From JBFXCK01 sp050182275 (GTDB taxonomy: Bacteria; Pseudomonadota; Alphaproteobacteria; SHNJ01): a stretch of 64,000 bases of DNA. The stretch spans positions 47,208-111,207 of the forward strand of contig JBFXCK010000004.1 in NCBI GenBank assembly GCA_050182275.1, given 5' to 3'. Within the stretch, counting starts at the first letter, position 1; each line of letters opens with the position of its first letter. The translations under genes and the position numbers were made by a program. A model generated the notes under the pieces. It was not told the DNA's origin, made no database searches, and saw nothing but the letters and a program-made list of their open reading frames with translations. Positions 15,980 through 24,232 of this stretch are shown one piece after another.

Positions 15980-18900
15980 ACGTAACGACATTCAATCGAT
16001 TCTGATCATCGGCGCCGGCCCCATCATCATCGGCCAGGCTTGCGAATTCGATTATTCAGGGGTTCAAGCTTGCAAAGCTTTAAGGGCTGAAGGCTACCGC
16101 GTAATTTTGGTAAACTCCAATCCCGCCACCATTATGACCGATCCGGCCCTAGCCGACGCTACTTATATTGAACCCATCACGCCGGAATTTGTTGCACGAG
16201 TCATAGAAAAAGAAAAACCCGATGCGATTTTGCCGACCATGGGCGGACAAACCGCGCTGAACACGGCGCTTCGCTTGCACGAAATGGGCGTGCTGGAAAA
16301 ACATAAAGTAGAATTGATCGGCGCTAAAATCGATTCCATTAAAAAGGCCGAAGACCGCGAATTATTCCGTGAGGCCATGACCAAAATCGGCCTTGAATCC
16401 CCCAAAAGCCGCCTGGCCCGCAGCATTGAAGAAGCCCTTATAGCTTTGGAATATGTGGGTTTGCCGGCCATTATCCGCCCCTCTTTCACCTTAGGCGGCA
16501 CCGGCGGCGGGATTGCCTATAATCGCGAAGAGTTCAAACAAATTATTGAAAATGCCTTACGCGCTTCGCCAACATCTTCCGCCTTAATCGAGGAATCGGT
16601 TCTGGGGTGGAAAGAATTTGAAATGGAAGTGGTACGCGACAAGGCCGATAATTGCATCATCATTTGTTCGATTGAAAACATCGATCCGATGGGCGTGCAT
16701 ACCGGCGATTCCATTACTGTAGCCCCCGCGCTGACCTTGACCGATAAAGAATATCAACGCATGCGCAACGCCTCAATCGCCGTGTTGCGTGAAATCGGCG
16801 TTGATACCGGCGGCTCGAATGTGCAATTCGCCCTCGATCCCGATACCGGGCGCATGGTGGTGATTGAAATGAATCCGCGCGTTTCGCGCTCCTCGGCGCT
16901 GGCCAGCAAGGCAACCGGCTTTCCGATCGCCAAAATCGCCGCCAAACTGGCGGTTGGCTATACGCTGGATGAATTGAAGAATGACATCACCCAAACCACC
17001 CCAGCCTCGTTCGAACCGACGATTGATTATGTCGTCACCAAAGTGCCGCGCTTTAATTTCGAAAAATTCGCCGGTACTGATGCAACCTTAACCACCTCGA
17101 TGAAATCGGTCGGCGAAGTTATGGCGATTGGCCGCAATTTTGCCGAATCGCTGCAAAAAGCCTTGCGCTCGATGGAAACCGGTTTGACCGGCCTGAACGA
17201 TGTAATCATTCCCGGCGCCGAAGGCGGCCGCAATAAAGACGCCGTGCGCGCCGCTATTTCGATTCCCACCCATATGCGCCTTTTGCAAATTGCCCAGGCC
17301 TTCCGTTACGGCATGAGCTTGGAAGAAATCTATCAAACCTGCAAAATCGACCGTTGGTTTTTAGAACAGATTAAAGAACTGGTCGATGCGGAAGAACAAT
17401 TGAAATCACAAGGCCTGCCGCAGGATTCTTATGGCTGGGCTAAGGTGAAGCGCCAAGGCTTCAGCGATGCGCGCCTTGCGGAATTGAGCAAATTCTCGGC
17501 AACTGAAATCCGCCTTAAACGCGAAGCTTTAAAAATTATGCCGGTCTATAAACGCATCGATACTTGCGCCGCCGAATTTGCATCGAACACCGCTTATATG
17601 TATTCCACGTATGAATCCAATGGCTATGGCCCGGCGCAATGCGAATCGCAAATCAGCGATAAAACCAAAGTTATTATTCTAGGCAGCGGTCCCAACCGCA
17701 TCGCGCAAGGAATTGAATTCGATTATTGCTGCGTCCATGCCGCTTATGCCTTAAAGAAAATGAACATCGAAGCCATCATGGTCAATTGCAACCCGGAAAC
17801 GGTTTCAACCGATTATGATACTTCCGACCGTTTATATTTCGAACCATTGACAGCCGAAGATGTCATTGCGCTTGCCAAGAATGAAATGAGCCGCGGCAAA
17901 TTGCTGGGCGTTATTGTTCAGTTCGGCGGCCAAACCCCTTTAAAAATATCATCGGAACTGGCCCAAGCCGGAATCCCGATTTTGGGCACTTCGGTCGATG
18001 CGATTGATTTGGCCGAAGACCGCGAAAGATTCAAGGGTTTGCTGGATGATGTAAAACTGACGCAGCCAAAAAACGCGATCGCCTATTCCACCGAAGATGC
18101 TTTGCGCTTGGCGCAATCCATCGGTTTTCCCTTGGTTATCCGCCCTTCTTATGTGCTAGGCGGCCGGGCGATGGAAATTGTTGAAGATACCGAATCTTTG
18201 CAAAAATATATCACCGAAGCTGTTCGAGTTTCGGGCGATCAACCTGTGTTGCTTGATTCTTTTTTACGCAACGCCATTGAAGTCGATGTTGATATCATCA
18301 GCGACGGGGAGGAATGTTTTGTCGCCGGCGTCATGGAGCATATTGAAGAGGCCGGCATTCACAGCGGCGATTCGGCCTGCTCATTACCGCCCTATTCCTT
18401 GGCCAACCCCGTTATCGAAGAATTAAAACGCCAGGCGATTGCCTTGGCCAAAGCTTTGCGCGTCATCGGCTTAATGAATGTCCAATTTGCTATTCAAGAC
18501 CGGCAAATTTATGTGCTGGAAGTCAATCCGCGCGCTTCGCGCACCGTTCCTTTCGTTGCCAAGGCTACCGGCTTGCCGGTGGCGGGTATCGCCGCGCAAG
18601 TAATGGCCGGTAAAAAATTAAAAGAATTTAAATTGCCCACGCCGCGCTTTAAACATATTGCGGTTAAAGAACCGGTTTTTCCCTTCAGCCGTTTTCCCGG
18701 CATCGATGTTTTGCTGGGACCAGAGATGAAATCGACCGGCGAAGTCATGGGTATCGACCGCGACTTTCCCCGCGCTTTCGCCAAATCGCAATTAGCCGCC
18801 GGAATTAAATTACCCCAAAGCGGCACGGTTTTTATTTCAATTAAAGACGCCGATAAACCGATGATCGTCGATCCCGCCCGCAAATTAGAGGCCATGGGTT

Positions 18901-19223
18901 ATGATTTGGTCGCCACGCGCGGCACGGCCACCTATTTAACGGAACAAGGCATTAAAGTGCGCCTTATTAATAAGGTCATGGAAGGCCGCCCTCATATTGT
19001 TGATGCCATTGTTAACGGCGAAATTCAGATGGTGTTTAACACCACCGCCGGGCGTCAATCGATTGCCGATTCCTTTAGCATCCGCCGTACTGCGTTAACC
19101 TATGGCGTGCCTCATTTTACCAATATTTCCGTGATTTGGGCCGTAACAGCCGCCCTTTCCGCTATGCGCGAAGGACCTCTTGATGTTCAGCCGCTTCAGG
19201 AGTATTTTAAGAAAGCAGCTTAA
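15972..19223 (+). CDS. carB: carbamoyl-phosphate synthase large subunit
   Basis: 1083 residues, full length. The start is TTG at 15972: MPKRNDIQSILIIGAGPIII is the standard N-terminus and no ATG lies nearby. Two homologous ATP-grasp halves are seen, with GPNRIAQGIEFDYCCVHAAY opening the second, and the repeated VIEMNPRVSRSSALASKATG and VLEVNPRASRTVPFVAKATG. The final MGS-like allosteric domain includes GTATYLTEQGI and HIVDAIVNGEIQMVFNTT. It uses bicarbonate, two ATP and ammonia from CarA. The eight-base overlap and TTG start imply coupled translation. Confidence 0.97.
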   Translation: MPKRNDIQSILIIGAGPIIIGQACEFDYSGVQACKALRAEGYRVILVNSNPATIMTDPALADATYIEPITPEFVARVIEKEKPDAILPTMGGQTALNTALRLHEMGVLEKHKVELIGAKIDSIKKAEDRELFREAMTKIGLESPKSRLARSIEEALIALEYVGLPAIIRPSFTLGGTGGGIAYNREEFKQIIENALRASPTSSALIEESVLGWKEFEMEVVRDKADNCIIICSIENIDPMGVHTGDSITVAPALTLTDKEYQRMRNASIAVLREIGVDTGGSNVQFALDPDTGRMVVIEMNPRVSRSSALASKATGFPIAKIAAKLAVGYTLDELKNDITQTTPASFEPTIDYVVTKVPRFNFEKFAGTDATLTTSMKSVGEVMAIGRNFAESLQKALRSMETGLTGLNDVIIPGAEGGRNKDAVRAAISIPTHMRLLQIAQAFRYGMSLEEIYQTCKIDRWFLEQIKELVDAEEQLKSQGLPQDSYGWAKVKRQGFSDARLAELSKFSATEIRLKREALKIMPVYKRIDTCAAEFASNTAYMYSTYESNGYGPAQCESQISDKTKVIILGSGPNRIAQGIEFDYCCVHAAYALKKMNIEAIMVNCNPETVSTDYDTSDRLYFEPLTAEDVIALAKNEMSRGKLLGVIVQFGGQTPLKISSELAQAGIPILGTSVDAIDLAEDRERFKGLLDDVKLTQPKNAIAYSTEDALRLAQSIGFPLVIRPSYVLGGRAMEIVEDTESLQKYITEAVRVSGDQPVLLDSFLRNAIEVDVDIISDGEECFVAGVMEHIEEAGIHSGDSACSLPPYSLANPVIEELKRQAIALAKALRVIGLMNVQFAIQDRQIYVLEVNPRASRTVPFVAKATGLPVAGIAAQVMAGKKLKEFKLPTPRFKHIAVKEPVFPFSRFPGIDVLLGPEMKSTGEVMGIDRDFPRAFAKSQLAAGIKLPQSGTVFISIKDADKPMIVDPARKLEAMGYDLVATRGTATYLTEQGIKVRLINKVMEGRPHIVDAIVNGEIQMVFNTTAGRQSIADSFSIRRTALTYGVPHFTNISVIWAVTAALSAMREGPLDVQPLQEYFKKAA

Positions 19224-19239
19224 ATAGCCGTTGTAAGCC

Positions 19240-19268
19240 CTGCCTGATAAAGGCAGTGGTGATTTTTT
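19240..19268 (+). terminator. possible terminator after carB
   Basis: CTGCC (19240-19244) pairs with GGCAG (19252-19256) and T6 lies six bases further on (19263-19268). The stem is short, so termination may be partial. Confidence 0.4.
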
Positions 19269-19293
19269 GTTTTCTAAACTAGGATAAAAAGAC

Positions 19294-19767
19294 ATGGAAA
19301 AAATTCCCATGACCAAAGAAGGCTTTGACCGTCTAGAGGCGGAATTGAAGCATCTAAAACATACCGAGCGCCACGCCGTAATCGAGGCGATCGCCGAAGC
19401 CAGGGCGCATGGCGATTTATCGGAAAACGCCGAATATCACGCCGCGCGCGAACGGCAAAGCTTTGTCGAAGGCCGGATTGGCGAATTGGAAGATAAACTC
19501 AGCCGCGCCGAAATTATCGATCCTGCCAAGCTTTCGGGCAAGGCGGTTAAATTCGGCGCCAAGGTTACGCTGGAAGATGAAGATACCGGCGAAGAAGTGA
19601 AATACCAAATCGTCGGCGCCGATGAGGCCGATATCGACCGCGGTTTGATTTCAATCACCTCGCCCTTGGCCCGCGCCTTAATCGGCAAATCCAGCGGCGA
19701 TAATATCGAAGTCACGACACCGCGCGGCAGCAAAGCCTATGAAATCCGCCAGGTAAAATTCGGTTAA
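19294..19767 (+). CDS. greA: transcription elongation factor GreA
   Basis: 157 residues, the usual length. The N-terminal coiled coil carries EKIPMTKEGFDRLEAELKHL and GDLSENAEYHAARERQSFVE, with the acidic tip (D/E) that reaches the polymerase active site; the C-terminal FKBP-like domain holds VTLEDEDTGEEVKYQIVGAD and SPLARALIGKSSGDNIEVTT. GreA stimulates transcript cleavage in backtracked RNA polymerase. AGGATAAAAAGAC precedes the ATG. Confidence 0.97.
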   Translation: MEKIPMTKEGFDRLEAELKHLKHTERHAVIEAIAEARAHGDLSENAEYHAARERQSFVEGRIGELEDKLSRAEIIDPAKLSGKAVKFGAKVTLEDEDTGEEVKYQIVGADEADIDRGLISITSPLARALIGKSSGDNIEVTTPRGSKAYEIRQVKFG

Positions 19768-19772
19768 AAAGA

Positions 19773-20018
19773 ATGGCCTTTATTCCGCCCGACCGCCCAG
19801 ATTCCGGCGCTCCGGCTCCGGCCACGCGCGATGTGTGCGATCCGGGCGCGTTGTGCCCGGGCCGGCCCGATGCGCCGATTATCAGTTTAAGGCCACGAAA
19901 TCAGCCGCCTGAAGCCAAGCCCGAAAAACCGGCGCCGCAAATCAGGGCAAAGCCGCCGGCTTTTCCGCTGCATCCCGCGGCAATATGGGAAATTAAATTA
20001 GGCAGAAGGCGAAGATAG
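19773..20018 (+). CDS. hypothetical proline-rich protein
   Basis: 81 residues, very rich in proline, alanine and arginine (DRPDSGAPAPATRDVCDPGA, KPEKPAPQIRAKPPAFPLHP), ending in a basic GRRRR. No fold or family is recognised and it is probably disordered. It starts five bases after the greA stop and would be cotranscribed. The ribosome-binding site is poor (AAAAAGA), so it might not be expressed. A biased amino-acid composition can also come from an unused frame in GC-rich sequence. Confidence 0.4.
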   Translation: MAFIPPDRPDSGAPAPATRDVCDPGALCPGRPDAPIISLRPRNQPPEAKPEKPAPQIRAKPPAFPLHPAAIWEIKLGRRRR

Positions 20019-20024
20019 ACGGCG

Positions 20025-20507
20025 TTATTCCGTCTCTTCATCCACCGGCACGCCCGGCTGGTATTTGCTGGCTTTCACGCACAACATGGATTTGACATTG
20101 GTAACGCCAGGGGTTGCGGTTAATTGCGATGTCAAAAACTTTTGATAATCATCCCAGTCTTTGGCTACCACTTTCAGCAGAAAGTCGGTATCGCCCGCCA
20201 TCATATGGCATTCACGCACTTGCGGCCAGGAAGTGACACGGGATTCAAAGGCCTTCAAATCGCCTTCCGATTGGCTGGATAAACCTACTTGCGCAAAAAC
20301 CGTAACGCCATAGCCAAGCAAGCTTCCATTCAAATGGGCGGTATAGCCGGTGATATAGCCGGCATCTTCTAACGCGCGCACCCGGCGCAAACAGGGGGGA
20401 GCGGAAATACCGGCGCGTTTGGCTAATTCCACATTGGTCATCCGGCCTTGGGACTGAAGGTCGCGTAAAATTTGACGGTCGATTTTGTCGAGTTTGATGC
20501 GTTTCAT
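20025..20507 (-). CDS. Lrp/AsnC-family transcriptional regulator
   Basis: 160 residues. The helix-turn-helix is LDKIDRQILRDLQSQGRMTN then VELAKRAGISAPPCLRRVRA; the C-terminal RAM ligand domain has GYGVTVFAQVGLSSQSEGDL and VRECHMMAGDTDFLLKVVAK. Lrp/AsnC proteins are feast/famine regulators that bind amino acids and form octamers. It is transcribed away from trxB, and an interrupted palindrome lies ten bases upstream of its start. The regulated genes cannot be read from the sequence. Confidence 0.95.
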   Translation of the reverse strand: MKRIKLDKIDRQILRDLQSQGRMTNVELAKRAGISAPPCLRRVRALEDAGYITGYTAHLNGSLLGYGVTVFAQVGLSSQSEGDLKAFESRVTSWPQVRECHMMAGDTDFLLKVVAKDWDDYQKFLTSQLTATPGVTNVKSMLCVKASKYQPGVPVDEETE

Positions 20508-20516
20508 GCTATGTTA

Positions 20517-20531
20517 GCTGCAAATTGCAGC
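20517..20531. promoter_or_regulatory. candidate autoregulatory operator of the Lrp-type gene
   Basis: GCTGCAAATTGCAGC is a 15-base dyad with one central base (GCTGCAA-A-TTGCAGC). It lies ten bases upstream of the regulator start, where autorepression sites of this family are common. Its identity as an Lrp-type site is inference. Confidence 0.4.
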
Positions 20532-20757
20532 ACCTCTTTAAATATAGATCTATCATTTCAATGAGACGACAAATGATTACTCTCAATCTTGTTTTGCCGC
20601 AATAAGATTCTTATATTGTTATAAACTTATACCATTAAAAAATGCGTATAAGGCCTAAATTAGCCATGTTTTGCATAGGAACCGGTATTGAATTTTTATT
20701 TTCTTTCAAATAGTTGGGACAAATTTTGCCATTCCTCTAGGCTATAGGCGCAGAGCT

Positions 20758-20766
20758 TGCTATAAG
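20758..20766 (+). promoter_or_regulatory. possible extended -10 promoter of trxB
   Basis: TGCTATAAG, 37 bases before the trxB ATG. The -35 position (TAGGCT) is poor, as expected for an extended -10 promoter. Its context resembles the promoter proposed for the tRNA-Ile gene. Confidence 0.4.
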
Positions 20767-20803
20767 CTAAATTCCTAAAACGCATAGGCTGGACAAATCT
20801 TCC

Positions 20804-21769
20804 ATGAATACTGCCCCCCTTCACAGCAAAGTATTGGTTATCGGCGCCGGCCCTGCCGGCTATACCGCCGCAATTTACGCCGCGCGGGCCGCTTTAAACC
20901 CCTTAATCATTACCGGCTCGCAGCCGGGCGGGCAATTGATGGTGACAACGGATGTTGAAAATTACCCGGGCTTTGCCGCCGCCATCCAAGGCCCCTGGCT
21001 GATGGAGCAAATGCATGACCAAGCCAAGCATGTCGGCGCCCAAATTGAAAACGACCATATCGAGCGGGTTGATTTTTCATCGCGTCCTTTTAAAGCTTTC
21101 GGCGAATCGGGCAAGATTTATAGCGGCGATACCATTATCATCTCTACCGGCGCGCAGGCCAAGTGGCTGGGGCTGGAAAGCGAAATGAAATTTAGAGGCC
21201 ATGGCGTTTCGGGCTGCGCCACCTGTGACGGGTTTTTCTTCAAAAATAAAAAAGTTGCGGTGATTGGCGGCGGCAATGCCGCGATCGAGGAAGCGCTGTA
21301 TTTAACCCATCACGCCAGCGAAGTAACCTTAATTCACCGCCGCGACGCCTTACGCGGCGAAAAGATTTTGCATCAACGGCTGGCGCTTAATCCGAAGATT
21401 AAAATTTTGTGGGATTCGGTGGTGGAAGAAATTTTGGGCGCGGACAATCCCAAAACCGTAACCGGGCTTAAAATTAAGAATGTCAAAACCGGCGCTGTGC
21501 AAAATATAGAGCTGGATGGCGTTTTTATCGCTATTGGCCATTCACCCGCTACCAAGATATTCGAAGGGCAGATTAAACTGGATAAAGAAGGCTATATCGA
21601 AGTTGAACCCGGCACGGTCAAAACCAATGTTCCGGGCGTCTTTGCGGCCGGGGATGTGGTCGATAAAGTCTATCGCCAAGCGGTCACGGCGGCGGGCTTA
21701 GGCTGCATGGCGGCCCTTGATGCCGAAAAGTTTTTAAGTTCAGAAGGCGCCAAAATATTGGCGGCTTAA
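20804..21769 (+). CDS. trxB: thioredoxin-disulfide reductase
   Basis: 321 residues. FAD-binding GAGPAGYTAAIYAARAALNP at the N-terminus, redox centre CATC in VSGCATCDGFFFKNKKVAV, NADPH-binding VIGGGNAAIEEALYLTHHA with HRRD downstream, and the C-terminal FAD motif GVFAAGDVVDKVYRQAVTAA. It uses NADPH to reduce thioredoxin in the cytosol. A LysR-family gene follows 18 bases later on the same strand and may be cotranscribed. Confidence 0.97.
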   Translation: MNTAPLHSKVLVIGAGPAGYTAAIYAARAALNPLIITGSQPGGQLMVTTDVENYPGFAAAIQGPWLMEQMHDQAKHVGAQIENDHIERVDFSSRPFKAFGESGKIYSGDTIIISTGAQAKWLGLESEMKFRGHGVSGCATCDGFFFKNKKVAVIGGGNAAIEEALYLTHHASEVTLIHRRDALRGEKILHQRLALNPKIKILWDSVVEEILGADNPKTVTGLKIKNVKTGAVQNIELDGVFIAIGHSPATKIFEGQIKLDKEGYIEVEPGTVKTNVPGVFAAGDVVDKVYRQAVTAAGLGCMAALDAEKFLSSEGAKILAA

Positions 21770-21787
21770 AGCTAGGGAGACTAAACA

Positions 21788-22678
21788 ATGCTGGACTGGA
21801 ATCGCTTGCGCGTTTTTCATGCAGTGGCCGAGGCGGGATCTTTCACCGAAGCCGGTAAACGTCTGAACCTTAGCCAATCGGCTGTCAGCCGCCAAATCGC
21901 AGCGCTGGAAGAACAGCTTGGCATCTCGCTTTTCCAACGCCATGCCCGTGGCTTGGTGATGACCGAACAAGGCCAAACGCTTTATCAAACCGCGCAGGAA
22001 TTGGTCACCAAATTGACGGTGACGGAAACTTTGCTCAAAGACAATAAATCCGCTCCTTCGGGCCGCTTGCATGTGAATGCGACAGTGGGTTTTGGAACTT
22101 TGTGGCTAACGCCGCGCATGGTGCGGTTCCAGGAATTATTCCCCGAAATCGATATCATGTTCACCATTAGCGATTATGGTGTTGATTTAACCCGCGCCGC
22201 TGCCGATGTGATGATTAGCGTAAGACCGCCCGATCAAGTAGGCCTTATTCAACGGCATTTGGTAACGTGGGGCGTTTATCTATATGCCTCGCCAGCCTAT
22301 CTGGAAAAATACGGAGAGCTTAAAAAAGCTGTTGATTTGGATAATCATCATCTGATTTGTTATCACTCGTCTTCGGGCCTGGCCTATCCGGAAATGAACT
22401 GGATTTTGACGGCAGGGCGCGATGAAAGCTCGCCCCGGAAGCCTCGTTTCTCCGCTAATAATATCATCACCATGGCGCGGGCGGTGGAAAGCGGTGTGGG
22501 TATTGCGGCCCTGCCGGATTATTTCGAGCAAACTTTTCCTGAATTAAAACGAGTGTTGCCTGATTTGAGCGGCCGCCCGGTGCCGGCTTATTTTGTATAT
22601 CCGGAATCTTTGAAGTTATCGCGTAAAGTAGGAGTTTTTAGAGATTTCTTGCTTGAAGAAGCGAAGAAGCTGAAATAA
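21788..22678 (+). CDS. LysR-family transcriptional regulator
   Basis: 296 residues. The N-terminal winged helix is clear (FHAVAEAGSFTEAGKRLNLS, QSAVSRQIAALEEQLGISLF, QRHARGLVMTEQG), followed by the effector-binding domain with FGTLWLTPRMVRFQELFPEI and the late SGVGIAALPDYF. AGGGAGA precedes the ATG. LysR genes usually regulate a divergent neighbour; here it follows trxB, so its target is not evident. Its end is convergent with the first synthetase-like gene, ten bases away. Confidence 0.94.
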   Translation: MLDWNRLRVFHAVAEAGSFTEAGKRLNLSQSAVSRQIAALEEQLGISLFQRHARGLVMTEQGQTLYQTAQELVTKLTVTETLLKDNKSAPSGRLHVNATVGFGTLWLTPRMVRFQELFPEIDIMFTISDYGVDLTRAAADVMISVRPPDQVGLIQRHLVTWGVYLYASPAYLEKYGELKKAVDLDNHHLICYHSSSGLAYPEMNWILTAGRDESSPRKPRFSANNIITMARAVESGVGIAALPDYFEQTFPELKRVLPDLSGRPVPAYFVYPESLKLSRKVGVFRDFLLEEAKKLK

Positions 22679-22688
22679 GTGCGATAAT

Positions 22689-23921
22689 TTAGCGGGATTT
22701 AGTATGCCCAGCCAATTTTTCGAAAGTTTTTAAATTCTTCATTCTTTCGGGCATTCCGTGTAAAGATCTCTCAATAGAACGAGCCCGGATAAGCGCCCGT
22801 TTAGAACTACCCGGATAAACCAAATCTAAGAAGTTATTGGCTTTATCTACCCATCCTTTCCCTGCCAAGGATTCGTTTCTTATCATTTCAATTGCCTGAA
22901 TAATGCCGGGGAAATTTGCAGCTACGTTAGCCGCCGCGCGCTCCGAAATTCCCTGGGCCTTTGCCACCACTAAACGGCAATCGATGTTTTCGGCAATAGG
23001 AATCTGAGCGGTTTCTCCTAGTAAAACGTAAGGGGGGATAATGGGTTGTGAGCCCAAGAAAGTATGTCCTGGATCAGTACCAATAATATTGAAGGGAGCA
23101 ACTTGCCCATCCTTCTCACTCGGTTTCCCAAAATGCCTGGTGTGAATGTCATCAAAGAAAAATTCATCAATTGTTTTAGATGTTCGATTCGCTTCAATTT
23201 TTGTCGCCAACCAAGACATCTTGGCCTTTACTCCGTAATGGTGAATTGCCCACTCAACAGTTGCCGACTGTGCATAAGCATAAGGCCTGGCCGGTGAAGG
23301 GACTTGCTGATCATCAAGAATCACCCGGGCGCGTGCTTTAAAACTTGGATAATCCTCGCTCTTGGCGATCTCGGAAGCCAATTTAATGACTATCCTTTCC
23401 CTAGCTATGCCAAGCGCTTTAGCGATAGCAGTCAAAGTTTCTCTATTCTTTTCCGCGGTTTTATTTACTTGACGCCGCCTTTCATCATCGGGGGATATGG
23501 TTTCAAACTTTTTAGAATTCGGAGATCTTGTTTCAAAGTTGGCTTTTATATTGAGCTTTGCATGTTTATCGCCAATGACGATAAGAATTTTATCGTACTT
23601 AAAAACACGGCGTGTCCATTCCGCCGCGCATACTTGGCCGATAACATCGAAGGGCAATCCTTGTGAAAATTCTCTTGGCGTGCAAAGCCCGATTCCTAAG
23701 AAAACCGAGGTCCCCGGGTGATTACCCCTGCCGGATGCAGATTGCTCACCGAGATCGTGCAAATGCCTTTCGGAAAATGCCCCATTAATTACCGGGAGTT
23801 TTTCCAATTTATGAACGATCCGCGCAAGAGCTCTACAATCAGCCATTCCCTCATCCCGCGGCGGAACAGGTAAAATGTTTTCGGCAGACGGGCTGCTTAT
23901 TGCTGCTGACTGAAAATCCAT
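22689..23921 (-). CDS. unknown protein, paralogue A of a tandem pair; possible class I aminoacyl-tRNA synthetase-like core
   Basis: 410 residues, no family recognised with certainty, and clearly paralogous to the next gene. The shared core begins FLGIGLCTPREFSQGLPFDV, then IGQVCAAEWTRRVF and ILIVIGDKHAKLN (residues 91-123). This order of a GLxxx turn, an IGQ near the position of the TrpRS TIGN (HIGH) motif, and a strand ending in DxHA matches the N-terminal half of TrpRS/TyrRS cores. Later it has KAKMSWLATKI, DEFFFDDIHTRHFG and IPPYVLLGETAQIPIAENID, where TrpRS has its PVLMAADILL...PVGEDQ stretch. No KMSKS or anticodon-binding domain is seen. The synthetase-like reading is my inference. No signal peptide is present. 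The gene is more AT-rich than its neighbours. Confidence 0.8.
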   Translation of the reverse strand: MDFQSAAISSPSAENILPVPPRDEGMADCRALARIVHKLEKLPVINGAFSERHLHDLGEQSASGRGNHPGTSVFLGIGLCTPREFSQGLPFDVIGQVCAAEWTRRVFKYDKILIVIGDKHAKLNIKANFETRSPNSKKFETISPDDERRRQVNKTAEKNRETLTAIAKALGIARERIVIKLASEIAKSEDYPSFKARARVILDDQQVPSPARPYAYAQSATVEWAIHHYGVKAKMSWLATKIEANRTSKTIDEFFFDDIHTRHFGKPSEKDGQVAPFNIIGTDPGHTFLGSQPIIPPYVLLGETAQIPIAENIDCRLVVAKAQGISERAAANVAANFPGIIQAIEMIRNESLAGKGWVDKANNFLDLVYPGSSKRALIRARSIERSLHGMPERMKNLKTFEKLAGHTKSR

Positions 23922-24232
23922 TCCTGTTCATGCCTTTTTATAATTTTATATTGTGTCTAGCTATGCCATTTCCTGGCAAAAAATAGAAAATTTAATCTTT
24001 TGAGCGCCCCCACTCCCGCTTATAGAAGTCTCTCAAAATAACTCTAAAAGCTCATTAATGCTTATGCTAATTACGCATGTCTGACGTACTATCGATTTAT
24101 AACTTATGTTAATATCTTGAAACTTATAGAATATTTATTATTATTCCAAAATATTGTTTATTTTAGAAATAAAAATACGGATAGGCTTCGAGGGAGTTTT
24201 TGTAAAAGAGAATCGAGAAGCGGGATAGTTTC
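23922..24232. other. AT-rich intergenic region between the two paralogues
   Basis: 311 bases, strongly AT-rich at 24060-24180, without an open frame supported by a ribosome site and without a clear terminator or promoter. The break argues that the two paralogues are not tightly cotranscribed. Confidence 0.5.

Larger units (their letters stand above)
20508..20803. other. divergent intergenic region between the Lrp-type gene and trxB
   Basis: About 296 bases, AT-rich in the middle (20560-20710). It holds the palindrome at 20517-20531 and an extended -10 at 20758-20766. I see no further gene or RNA. Confidence 0.5.
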
